Positions 1 to 5,250 of a stretch of DNA of 5,250 nt are shown one piece after another (position 1 is the first letter of the stretch; the number at the start of each line of letters is the position of its first letter). Under the pieces are notes generated by a model, which had not been told where the DNA came from, ran no database searches, and saw nothing but the letters and a program-made list of their open reading frames with translations. The DNA comes from Planctomycetaceae bacterium TMED10 (GTDB lineage Bacteria; Planctomycetota; Planctomycetia; Pirellulales; UBA7805), in NCBI GenBank assembly GCA_002168195.1, contig NHBP01000101.1:1-5250 (forward strand). Direction: 5' to 3'. The position numbers and the translations under genes were made by a program.

Positions 1-18
1 AGGCACATTAGAACGGTC

Positions 19-1218
19 ATGATTACGACGCGTCGATGTTTTCTCGTCTGCGCGACCAGCTTCACGCTGCTTTGCACCAGTTCACTGGCAGAAGAAACAG
101 GCTTTGAAGAGGTTGTTGTGTTTGCTAACAACACCGAAGGCTACCAATATCTTTATCCCGCGGGGATCGCTCGCAGTAAGCAGAACACGCTGTTGGCCTT
201 CGTTGAGGCAAATAAACCTGGCGAGCGTAATAAGCGCTTTATCCTGCTCCGGCGGAGTACCGACAATGGAAAGACCTGGGGACCGATCATCACCGTGGCC
301 ACCGAGCCCAACAAAGAAATCGCCATCGGAAATGTTTGCCCTGTTGTCGATCGCGAAACTGGTACGATCTGGCTGGCGTTCTGCGACCGCGGTCCCGATC
401 GCTTTGAAGATCGCGTGTTCGTCACCCACAGCGACGACGACGGGAAGACGTGGGCCGAGCGAGTCGAAATCACAAAAGACGTAAAAAAACCCGAGTGGGG
501 TTACTATTACACCGGGCCGGGGCACGGCATCCAACTTAAAAGTGGTCGGTTGATTTTCCCTTGCCACCACAGCGCGCGGAACTCAACGCAAAAAGACTTT
601 AAGGAGTGGACCCGGCTGAAAGGATCGCACGTTTTCTATAGCGACGATCATGGCAAAAGCTGGAAGCTAGGCGGGGAGTCGGAACGCGTGATGGACGAGT
701 GTCAGGTTGTCGAGTTGGCCGACGGCTCGCTGCTGTTGAGCATGCGGAATTACGTGGGATTCGAAATGGGCGTCGAAGGATCGGGCATCAAGCAAAGGGC
801 CTTTGCCACCAGTACCGACGGCGGGGAGAGCTGGTCGAAATCGAAGCATCACCCCCAAGTCCATTGCCCGGCGTGCATGGGCAGCATTGTCCGGCACACA
901 CTGCAACCGGAGGCTGACAAGAACCGGATCGTTTACTCCGGGCCGGGCGGACCGGTTCGGAGGAACATGACCGTGCGGCTCAGCTATGACGAAGGCAAAA
1001 CCTGGCCGGTGGCGAAAGTGATCAAAGAGGGTCGAGTGGGCGGGTCTGACCTGGTCAGCCTTCCCGATGGAAGGATCGGCTGCCTCTACTCGCACAGCCG
1101 CAGCGGTTGGGACAAGACCAGCTTCGCCCGATTCACGCTCGGGTGGTTGACCGACGGGAAGGATGCGCCGGCGGTGCCCGAAAAGGAATCCGCGTCGCCA
1201 CCAAACTCGCCGCAGTGA
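19..1218 (+). CDS. Secreted sialidase-fold (BNR/Asp-box) protein, probably not a canonical sialidase
   Basis: Predicted exported six-bladed beta-propeller of the sialidase superfamily, 399 aa. Residues 1-24 form a signal peptide: RR near the start, a hydrophobic core around 8-20, and an SLA cleavage site before EETG. Five Asp-boxes are visible: STDNGKTW (80-87), SDDDGKTW (138-145), SDDHGKSW (208-215), STDGGESW (265-272) and SYDEGKTW (322-329). GHGIQLKSGRLIFPCHH (168-184), the Glu in DECQVVEL (227), the Arg in SMRNY (243) and RRNMTVRLS (314-322) fit the family. Several catalytic landmarks do not. The FRIP Arg position reads YLYP (44-47), the acid/base Asp segment reads NKRFILLRRS (71-80), and the YSDL nucleophile position reads GGSDL (341-345). 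It is therefore likely a non-sialidase glycan hydrolase or binding protein of this fold. ATG 19 gives a clean signal peptide, but no clear Shine-Dalgarno site is seen in the 18 bases before it. Fold assignment is strong; substrate is unknown. Confidence 0.5.
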   Translation: MITTRRCFLVCATSFTLLCTSSLAEETGFEEVVVFANNTEGYQYLYPAGIARSKQNTLLAFVEANKPGERNKRFILLRRSTDNGKTWGPIITVATEPNKEIAIGNVCPVVDRETGTIWLAFCDRGPDRFEDRVFVTHSDDDGKTWAERVEITKDVKKPEWGYYYTGPGHGIQLKSGRLIFPCHHSARNSTQKDFKEWTRLKGSHVFYSDDHGKSWKLGGESERVMDECQVVELADGSLLLSMRNYVGFEMGVEGSGIKQRAFATSTDGGESWSKSKHHPQVHCPACMGSIVRHTLQPEADKNRIVYSGPGGPVRRNMTVRLSYDEGKTWPVAKVIKEGRVGGSDLVSLPDGRIGCLYSHSRSGWDKTSFARFTLGWLTDGKDAPAVPEKESASPPNSPQ

Positions 1219-1264
1219 GTTGCAGTGAACTGCACGGTGACATGCAGTGAGATGCACGGTGACG
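1212..1264. repeat. 22-bp tandem repeat overlapping the end of the sialidase-like gene
   Basis: Two adjacent 22-bp units (1221-1242 and 1243-1264) differ at three positions. They share exact blocks TGCAGTGA (1221, 1243) and TGCACGGTGAC (1231, 1253). A third partial copy, GCAGTGA at 1212-1218, contains the TGA stop of the upstream gene. The first unit also contains the dyad TGCAGT-GA-ACTGCA (1221-1234). It may be replication slippage or a small hairpin region after the stop codon. No T-tract follows, so it is not called a terminator. Confidence 0.5.
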
Positions 1265-1347
1265 ACCAAACCTTTATCGTCATGCAAGTTGCCCAACAAA
1301 GTCTGCTGACAAGGTGGCCTAACGATCAATCGCCGTTTAGCGAATAA

Positions 1348-1376
1348 CCATTTAAATCATCTGATACAATAAATGG
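1348..1376 (+). promoter_or_regulatory. Extended -10 promoter candidate inside an inverted repeat
   Basis: TGATACAAT (1362-1370) matches an extended -10 box (TG, one base, then TACAAT, 5 of 6 to consensus). No good -35 hexamer is seen, as is allowed for extended -10 promoters. It sits within a perfect 7-bp inverted repeat, CCATTTA (1348-1354) and TAAATGG (1370-1376), with a 15-base spacer. Transcription would start near 1377, about 60 bases before ATG 1441. The dyad could be an operator that occludes the -10 box. The regulator is unknown and this is a motif-level call only. Confidence 0.5.
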
Positions 1377-1440
1377 CAGAGCAGGGCTGACTCGATTGGT
1401 TCGAGCGGCGACCACCACCCTCACCATTGGCAGTTCTAAA

Positions 1441-1809
1441 ATGCCTCATAATCCGGCTACTGCACCGTCAGCGCAAACGACATCGACTGAGCCGGGAAAC
1501 AACAAGCGATCTAGTCAAACGTTGCTGAGTCTTGGCGGTGCGGTGTTACTTCCGTTTCTATTAATCTCAATCTACCTGTTAGTCACCCGAGTTACAGATT
1601 TAGATAGTGCGGTTGGAGATTATGTTGCTTTGATCAGCAGTGGATTTGTTGGCCTTGCTCTTCTTTGTTGCGCGCAGATACCAAAGAGGTGGCGTTTTGG
1701 GTTAGGCATAATTTACATCCCGTTAATCGGATACCTACTATTTTTCTATAGTTTTATGTTTATAGCCACCATTTATGGAGTCAGCCTTGAGCATAACGGT
1801 CATCCTTGA
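1441..1809 (+). CDS. Small hypothetical membrane protein, three predicted helices
   Basis: This 122-aa protein belongs to no family I recognise. A polar, Thr/Ser/Pro-rich N-terminus (residues 1-27) precedes three hydrophobic segments at about 28-49, 59-80 and 88-112. The loop PKRWR (81-85) is the main positive cluster and would tend to face the cytoplasm. The C-terminus is short and polar (SLEHNGHP). The gene is visibly more AT-rich than its neighbours, partly because of hydrophobic codons. ATG 1441 is chosen because the protein then starts with an ordinary polar leader. A TTG at 1396 would add 15 residues and has AGGG nine bases upstream, so it remains an alternative. No Shine-Dalgarno site precedes ATG 1441. 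The gene has its own promoter candidate and a weak terminator, which suggests a single-gene transcript. It shows no domain that would give a function. Confidence 0.5.
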   Translation: MPHNPATAPSAQTTSTEPGNNKRSSQTLLSLGGAVLLPFLLISIYLLVTRVTDLDSAVGDYVALISSGFVGLALLCCAQIPKRWRFGLGIIYIPLIGYLLFFYSFMFIATIYGVSLEHNGHP

Positions 1810-2025
1810 TCGTTATTCGTAATGGCCGCCAACAAGTCGTGGCCGCAAGGCCCGGCTTCGCCGGGTCACCTTCGAGTTTTTTGCACAATTCTTGTGTTTC
1901 CATACAATGAGGGTGTTACTTAATTTTTTAATCCCCGGTGTGGGCGGTGACGGCCACACCCACCATTGCAGGCTTCCAGCAATCGAACGATTTGCGGCAT
2001 CGTCGAGCGAAACGCGATTTCAGCC
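1810..2025. other. Non-coding spacer between convergent genes, with hairpins
   Basis: No supported gene lies here; it separates the rightward membrane-protein gene from the leftward ferredoxin gene. Besides the hairpin at 1849-1867 it holds an inverted repeat, GGTGTGG (1937-1943) and CCACACC (1954-1960), with a 10-base loop. The T-run at 1923-1929 lies on the wrong side of that repeat to make an intrinsic terminator for either gene. The hairpin could still protect the 3' end of the ferredoxin transcript. Confidence 0.5.
1849..1882 (+). terminator. Weak terminator-like hairpin after the membrane-protein gene
   Basis: An 8-bp stem, GGCCCGGC (1849-1856) and GCCGGGTC (1860-1867), has one G-T wobble and a TTC loop. 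Six T (1877-1882) follow after a nine-base gap. Position, 40 bases past the stop at 1809, is right for a terminator. The gap before the T-run is longer than in a standard intrinsic terminator, so confidence is low. Confidence 0.5.
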
Positions 2026-2394
2026 CTATCCTGGTTCTTCTTCCGTCCACTCGACCGGTTGTGGATGAATCTGCTCCTCGGGTCGGTGGCCGCAATCTTC
2101 CCGGCCGCTTCCCACTAGTCGGCTAATTACGCGCACAGTCATATCATGATCGCAGAGGATTTGACAACTCAGCCGTACGCCAGATAATTCGCGCGACTGG
2201 AGTGTATTTTTCTCCGCTACCGTCATCTTCAAGGGCTCACCCTCTAAAAACTCCACGCGACATGTCGTGCAACGTCCGTTACCGCCGCAGGCATGAAGCT
2301 GATCGATTCCCGCATTGTCCCCCAGGGCCAAAACCAATCGCTTTCCTTCTGGAACTTCAAAATCGCCGACACCCTCAATTGTTAGCCTTGGCAT
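2026..2394 (-). CDS. [2Fe-2S] ferredoxin (plant/adrenodoxin-fold)
   Basis: Small soluble electron carrier of the beta-grasp 2Fe-2S ferredoxin fold, 122 aa from the chosen start. The cluster ligands are clear: C36-x5-C42-x2-C45 in the loop ACGGNGRCTTC, and C77 in LSCQ after about 30 residues. This Cys spacing is typical of the adrenodoxin and bacterial ferredoxin groups. An extra Cys (81) follows the fourth ligand. The domain ends near residue 95. A polar, acidic tail then carries RPEEQIHPQPVEWTEEE, which may be a partner-docking segment. ATG 2394 is preferred to the tandem ATGs at 2412 and 2409 because AAAGGA lies six bases upstream of it and the longer form has no such site. The gene lies 56 bases after the upstream same-strand gene, so co-transcription is plausible. 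Reductase and electron acceptor are not in the window. Family call is firm; the pathway is unknown. Confidence 0.5.
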   Translation of the reverse strand: MPRLTIEGVGDFEVPEGKRLVLALGDNAGIDQLHACGGNGRCTTCRVEFLEGEPLKMTVAEKNTLQSRELSGVRLSCQILCDHDMTVRVISRLVGSGREDCGHRPEEQIHPQPVEWTEEEPG

Positions 2395-2400
2395 GGATTG

Positions 2401-2406
2401 TCCTTT
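2401..2406 (-). promoter_or_regulatory. Ribosome binding site that decides the ferredoxin start
   Basis: AAAGGA on the minus strand, six bases before ATG 2394. It overlaps the alternative upstream ATG codons (2412, 2409), which lack a Shine-Dalgarno sequence. It therefore favours the 122-residue product beginning MPRLTIEG over the 128-residue form. Confidence 0.5.
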
Positions 2407-2450
2407 CATCATAGTATTGTTGGGGAGTTCGTTTTTCGTAGAGTGCCGTC

Positions 2451-2789
2451 TTACTCTTTGTCCATCGTCTTCAGCACTTCGCGCAAGTCAAATAGCCGTT
2501 TGGCCTCCTTGTGATCGGGATCGAGCACCGCCAGAAAAATACCCGCGTACGTTGATTGTTTGAGGATCTCCATCAAGTCGATTCTGGCCGGGCAATATAC
2601 CTTCCAGTTCGACCCCAGGCCAGTTGCTTTGATGTACGCCTCGGCGCTTTGTTGCGACAAGAATAGCGCCAGCGCCTTATGACCTTCGTTGAGCGTCCAC
2701 ACGGCGCCCTCCATCTGCTCGCCGCAAAGACGGTATGCCAGGTAGGGACTAATCTCCTCGCTCAGATATGTTGACTCATCGCCGATCAC
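2451..2789 (-). CDS. Hypothetical soluble protein, 112 aa
   Basis: I do not recognise the family with confidence. The protein looks genuine: balanced composition, no low complexity, and alternating hydrophobic patterns of a small alpha/beta domain. Notable segments are LSEEISPYLAYRLCGEQMEG (9-28), LALFLSQQSAEAYIKATG (40-57) and the C-terminal LAVLDPDHKEAKRLFDLREV (86-105). The middle pattern (hydrophobic strand, then SxxxAEAY) and the late LDPD loosely recall SseB-type domains, but this is too weak to name it. The start is GTG 2789, the only sensible start after an in-frame stop, with AAGGA 11 bases upstream, slightly long. ATG at residue 26 would remove the conserved-looking N-terminus. It lies between selO (159 bases upstream) and the ferredoxin gene (56 bases downstream), all on the minus strand. 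No membrane segment or signal peptide is present. Confidence 0.5.
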   Translation of the reverse strand: MIGDESTYLSEEISPYLAYRLCGEQMEGAVWTLNEGHKALALFLSQQSAEAYIKATGLGSNWKVYCPARIDLMEILKQSTYAGIFLAVLDPDHKEAKRLFDLREVLKTMDKE

Positions 2790-2848
2790 GAACTTCTCGT
2801 TCCTTGCCAGGCATTACCAGATGGAAACCCCGACTCATAATAGAATGA

Positions 2849-2876
2849 TGTGTAACTTTACGATTGAGTTTACACA
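2849..2876. promoter_or_regulatory. Operator-like inverted repeat between selO and the 112-aa gene
   Basis: A perfect 7-bp inverted repeat, TGTGTAA (2849-2855) and TTACACA (2870-2876), is separated by 14 bases, so half-site centres are two helical turns (21 bp) apart. That geometry suits a dimeric DNA-binding regulator. It lies 60-87 bases upstream of the GTG at 2789. I could not place a convincing sigma-70 promoter beside it. The factor is unknown. Confidence 0.5.
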
Positions 2877-2934
2877 AATTCGCTCCGTTCGAGCCTCGCT
2901 TTATAAAAACGATCGCTGCCCATGTTGCGATGAC

Positions 2935-2948
2935 GCCGAATTGTCGGC
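2935..2948 (-). other. Short stem-loop directly after the selO stop codon
   Basis: On the minus strand GCCGA, loop CAAT, TCGGC forms a perfect 5-bp stem starting at the first base after the TAA at 2949-2951. No T-run follows, so transcription probably reads through toward the 112-aa gene. It could mark a processing site or mean nothing. Confidence 0.5.
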
Positions 2949-4454
2949 TTAAGTACCGCAAAAGGTCTTATAGCAAGCCGTAAATTCGCGAGGCGCCGGC
3001 TGGGCGTAGTCTTCGAGCCCGGGTCTCTCATCATAGGGGTGCGCGATCACGTCGAGCAGTCGCTCAAATAAGACGAGGTCACCGTTATGAGTAGCTGAGG
3101 CTAGAGCTTCTTCCACGCGGTGGTTGCGGGGGATATAGATAGGGTTTACTGCGCGCATCGCCTCCGCCGTTGCCGCCGTTGCCGATGTTGGTTGCTGGGC
3201 GAGGCGACGACGCCATCGCTCTAGCCAGGGTCGGAGGGCATCCACTGATGGGAACAGCGCTTCCAATAACTCCGGATTGCCTTCTGCTGCGTCGGCCAGC
3301 CGCCGCCAGCCAAGCGTGAAATCGACGGCGTGTTGCTCCAACAGATCGAGCCAATCCTGTGCCAACAGGCTGTCCTCTTCGTCGTCAGCTGGAGCAATTG
3401 CAAAACCGAGCTTGGCTCGCGCGCCGGACAGCCACAACGCCTGATAGCGTGACATGAACCCGTTGATCACGTCCGTCGCTTCCGTTAGGGCCCGATCCGG
3501 TGCGGTGTCGTTGATCAGCGATAGAAGGGTTTCGGCGAAGCGAGACAGATTCCAGCGGGCAATCATCGGCTGATTTCCATACGCGTAGCGTCCACCAGTA
3601 TCGATCGAACTGAACACCGCGTGAGGACTGTAGGATTCCATGAACGCACATGGGCCGTAGTCGATGGTCTCGCCCGAGACAGTCATATTGTCAGTGTTCA
3701 TCACGCCGTGGATGAAGCCGACCAGCATCCATTGAGCAAGCAAAGCGGCTTGGCGTTCGGCCACGGCCTTGAGCAGCAACAGATATCGGTTGGCTTCTCC
3801 CATTAGATTGGGATCGTGACGTTCGATGACAAAGTCGGCCAGTGCGCGAACATGATCATCCTGCCGACGCGCAGCAAAATACTCGAACGTGCCGACGCGT
3901 ATATGACTGGCAGCGACGCGCGTGAGAATTGCGCCGGGCAGCGATCGCTCGCGCATCACTTGTTCTCCTGTTCCAACGGCTGCTAAAGCGCGGGTCGTGG
4001 GAATACCCAAAGCGTGCATCGCCTCCCCAATCAGGTACTCACGCAATACGGGGCCGACCGCGGCCTTGCCGTCGCCGCCACGTGAAAATGGTGTTGGCCC
4101 GGACCCCTTCAATGCGATATCTCTGCGCCGTCCGTGACCGTCGACCAATTCGCCCAACAGCAGTGCACGTCCATCTCCCAACTGCGATACAAAACCACCG
4201 AATTGATGTCCTGCGTAGGCCTGCGCCAAGGGCTGCGCGCCAGCCGGCAATTCGTTACCAGAAAAAATTTGTGCAGCAAGGCTTAAATCTATTTCTCCAG
4301 CGTTCAGACCAAGTTCCTCGGCAAGGCGGCTGTTGAATCGCAGCAGCACCGGATTTGGAACGACCGACGGAGCGCAAGAGACATAGAAGCCGGGCATTCG
4401 CTCAGCGTAGCTATTGTCCCAACGGAATTGAATAACCGTCGACGGCTGGTGCAT
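2949..4454 (-). CDS. selO: SelO (YdiU) family protein AMP-transferase
   Basis: Pseudokinase-fold enzyme that moves AMP from ATP to Ser, Thr or Tyr of proteins (AMPylation), linked to redox stress responses. At 501 aa it is full length (bacterial members are about 480-500). The flipped-nucleotide active site is intact: K116 in ALKGSG, E139 in LREYL, R179 in LTRVA, catalytic D255 and N256 in MNTDNM, and metal-binding D265 in DYGP. All sit three residues after the positions known from the Pseudomonas syringae enzyme. Other signatures are AGHQFGGFVSQLGDGRA (81-97), SRGGDGKAA (124-132) and NPIYIPRNH (437-445). The C-terminus ends TFCGT with C499 third from the end, where the family has Cys or, in animals, selenocysteine. 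In E. coli that Cys forms a regulatory disulfide. C269 just after DYGP is a possible partner, though not clearly at the E. coli position. ATG 4454 has AGGA eight bases upstream. A promoter candidate precedes it, and two small same-strand genes follow. Confidence 0.5.
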   Translation of the reverse strand: MHQPSTVIQFRWDNSYAERMPGFYVSCAPSVVPNPVLLRFNSRLAEELGLNAGEIDLSLAAQIFSGNELPAGAQPLAQAYAGHQFGGFVSQLGDGRALLLGELVDGHGRRRDIALKGSGPTPFSRGGDGKAAVGPVLREYLIGEAMHALGIPTTRALAAVGTGEQVMRERSLPGAILTRVAASHIRVGTFEYFAARRQDDHVRALADFVIERHDPNLMGEANRYLLLLKAVAERQAALLAQWMLVGFIHGVMNTDNMTVSGETIDYGPCAFMESYSPHAVFSSIDTGGRYAYGNQPMIARWNLSRFAETLLSLINDTAPDRALTEATDVINGFMSRYQALWLSGARAKLGFAIAPADDEEDSLLAQDWLDLLEQHAVDFTLGWRRLADAAEGNPELLEALFPSVDALRPWLERWRRRLAQQPTSATAATAEAMRAVNPIYIPRNHRVEEALASATHNGDLVLFERLLDVIAHPYDERPGLEDYAQPAPREFTACYKTFCGT

Positions 4455-4502
4455 GAATTATGTCCTGGGAACTGCTTCGATAACCACGACGATGACTTTC
4501 AG

Positions 4503-4532
4503 AGTTTAACCTTCCAGGTGAACGTGTCTCAA
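4503..4532 (-). promoter_or_regulatory. Sigma-70-like promoter candidate for selO
   Basis: On the minus strand TTGAGA (4532-4527, 5 of 6 to the -35 consensus), an 18-base spacer and TAAACT (4508-4503, 4 of 6 to the -10 consensus) lie about 50 bases upstream of the selO ATG. Position and spacing are right. Such matches also arise by chance, so confidence is modest. Confidence 0.5.
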
Positions 4533-5052
4533 CCTGCCACGGATTTTTCGCGGCGGAAGGGCTGGAGGACACAAACCATTGTTGGCCGCTGGTCCCACTC
4601 GTTCGCCTACATCCGCATGGATCGGTTTGGGCGGGGCATCCGATGTACTAGTCGCAAAGTTCGCGATGCGCGATTTTTCGGCGGCGAACCATTCGTTTTC
4701 TGCTGCGTTCAATAATGGACCGTTTTTCAATTCGAGAATCGGCCCGGTGACTGCCTTTTCTCCGCCGGAAGATGGCTTTTACCGAGCACCACCGCAATGA
4801 GCGGTTCGTGCGGCCTTCACTCCACCGCACGCGTAACCCAAAGAATCGCTACGGTTTCTCAGGCCTACCGCCCTGACAGCCGCGTGCGGCCCACGGTCGC
4901 CCAAGCCCTCGCGATGCGGCGCCGTTTTAGCTATAATAAATGTCACTGATTGAATCACTTCCGGCCAGCTTCAGACGCCTGCCTTGTGGGCGGCTTTATT
5001 TCCCCACCGTTTTCTGAACATTACCTGACGCGTTCGATCATGTTTGCAAGTC
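4533..5052. other. Stretch without a convincing gene; several potential RNA hairpins
   Basis: Short open frames exist on both strands but none shows a domain, a good start or protein-like composition. Potential hairpins are visible. One is 4803-4838: GGTT/AACC stacked on CGTGCGG/CCGCACG, with a 3-base bulge and an 11-base loop. A second is TCAGG (4859-4863) with CCTGA (4872-4876). GCGTGCGG (4882-4889) could instead pair with CCGCACGC (4825-4832). A perfect TATAAT (4932-4937, +) has no -35 partner. A bulged stem at 4977-4994 (GCC-T-GCC/GGC-GGC) is followed by TTTATTT. The region may include the left boundary of the element carrying the RNA candidate to the right. Confidence 0.5.
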
Positions 5053-5250
5053 GCTATGGTGGCCAATGGCTGCCGGGCCAACGCCTGTCCCTCCGGGACG
5101 ATAGCTAGGGCTTGCGTTGTTCGTCCGCGATTTCGCAACAGGTGAGACTCCTTTTGAACTTTGCCCTTGCCTGGGTCTCCGATCCAGGTCCGGTGGAACT
5201 TGTGTTCCAATGCGATGGCTTTCTGCGGTAGCCATCTGTTCAAGGAGTCC
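5053..5250 (+). ncRNA. Candidate omega-RNA (HEARO RNA) of an IscB system, cut by the window edge
   Basis: Highly structured segment without a credible protein gene. A 12-bp helix with a TT bulge (5146-5159 with 5238-5249) encloses three consecutive hairpins. These are CCTGGGTC/GATCCAGG (5170-5188, one G-T pair, loop TCC), TGGAAC/GTTCCA (5194-5209, loop TTGT) and GATGGCT/AGCCATC (5214-5236). Upstream lie TTGCG/CGCAA (5112-5138), GTCCC/GGGAC (5087-5099), TGGCC/GGCCA (5060-5080) and GCTAT/ATAGC (5053-5105). The order recalls the IscB omega-RNA scaffold as I remember it for OgeuIscB: a first hairpin, then ACAGGCTGAGAC (here ACAGGTGAGAC, 5138-5148 region), a CTGGG/CCCAG hairpin, a TCC-CGGAAC block (here TCCGGTGGAAC, 5189-5199) and a GATGG hairpin. 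This RNA guides IscB to DNA and lies just 5' of iscB, which would start beyond 5250. The 5' end is uncertain. Alternatives are a group II intron domain or another structured RNA. The minus strand would fold almost as well; plus is chosen from the sequence blocks. Confidence 0.5.

Noticed and set aside
19..90. Possible lipoprotein signal (Cys at residue 19 of the sialidase-like protein)
   Set aside because: The residues before the Cys (TLL) do not fit a lipobox, while SLA before EETG fits ordinary signal peptidase I cleavage.
2776..2961. Minus-strand 61-codon frame running from inside the end of selO into the 112-aa gene
   Set aside because: It overlaps both real genes, has no Shine-Dalgarno site at its first ATG, and has no recognisable domain or conserved pattern.
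3621..4336. Plus-strand open frames opposite selO
   Set aside because: They are antisense shadows of the well-supported selO reading frame.
4542..4690. GATTTTTCG followed by a GGCGG-rich block, present at 4542 and 4672
   Set aside because: Only nine exact bases, in the same orientation, with no further similarity around them; probably chance.
4506..4800. Short frames on both strands upstream of selO
   Set aside because: No start signal, domain or protein-like pattern; one overlaps the selO promoter candidate.
4803..4838. Resemblance of GAGCGGTTCGTGCGG and the following hairpin to group II intron domain V
   Set aside because: Domain V is a rigid 34-base hairpin with a GNRA loop; here the loop is 11 bases and the bulge is misplaced. 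No reverse transcriptase is in the window.
4977..5001. Bulged GC stem followed by TTTATTT on the plus strand, terminator-like
   Set aside because: No gene on the plus strand ends nearby, and the stem is short and interrupted.
4971..5243. Minus-strand open frame of 90 codons starting at TTG, and an overlapping 65-codon frame
   Set aside because: No domain, rich in basic residues as expected from translated structured RNA, and both lie across the nested stems of the RNA candidate.

Overview
The window looks like bacterial chromosome of moderate G+C with loosely packed genes. A secreted sialidase-fold protein of a type common in Planctomycetota, several genes without a clear Shine-Dalgarno site, and an IscB-type RNA candidate would all fit a planctomycete (Pirellulales-like). 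That placement is inferred from gene style, not proven.

Layout. Positions 19-1218 (+) encode an exported five-Asp-box protein of the sialidase/BNR fold that appears to lack key sialidase catalytic residues. A 22-bp tandem repeat begins at its stop codon. After a spacer carrying an extended -10 box inside a 7-bp inverted repeat, 1441-1809 (+) encodes a small AT-rich membrane protein with three predicted helices. Positions 1810-2025 are non-coding with two hairpins. Three genes then lie head to tail on the minus strand: selO (4454-2949, protein AMP-transferase, all catalytic residues present), a 112-residue protein of unknown function (2789-2451) and a [2Fe-2S] ferredoxin (2394-2026). They may be co-transcribed. 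A promoter-like sequence precedes selO, and an operator-like inverted repeat lies between selO and the second gene.

Positions 4455-5250 hold no convincing protein gene, but their right end is dense in potential RNA structure. The last 105 bases fold on paper into a multibranch element: a 12-bp closing helix with one bulge encloses three consecutive perfect or near-perfect hairpins, and more hairpins lie just upstream. The order of hairpins and several short sequence blocks resemble the omega-RNA (HEARO RNA) that guides the IscB nuclease. In those systems the RNA lies directly 5' of iscB, so an iscB gene would be expected on the plus strand just past the right edge. This is the most interesting observation in the window. 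It rests on recalled family features and visible base pairing, not on a search.
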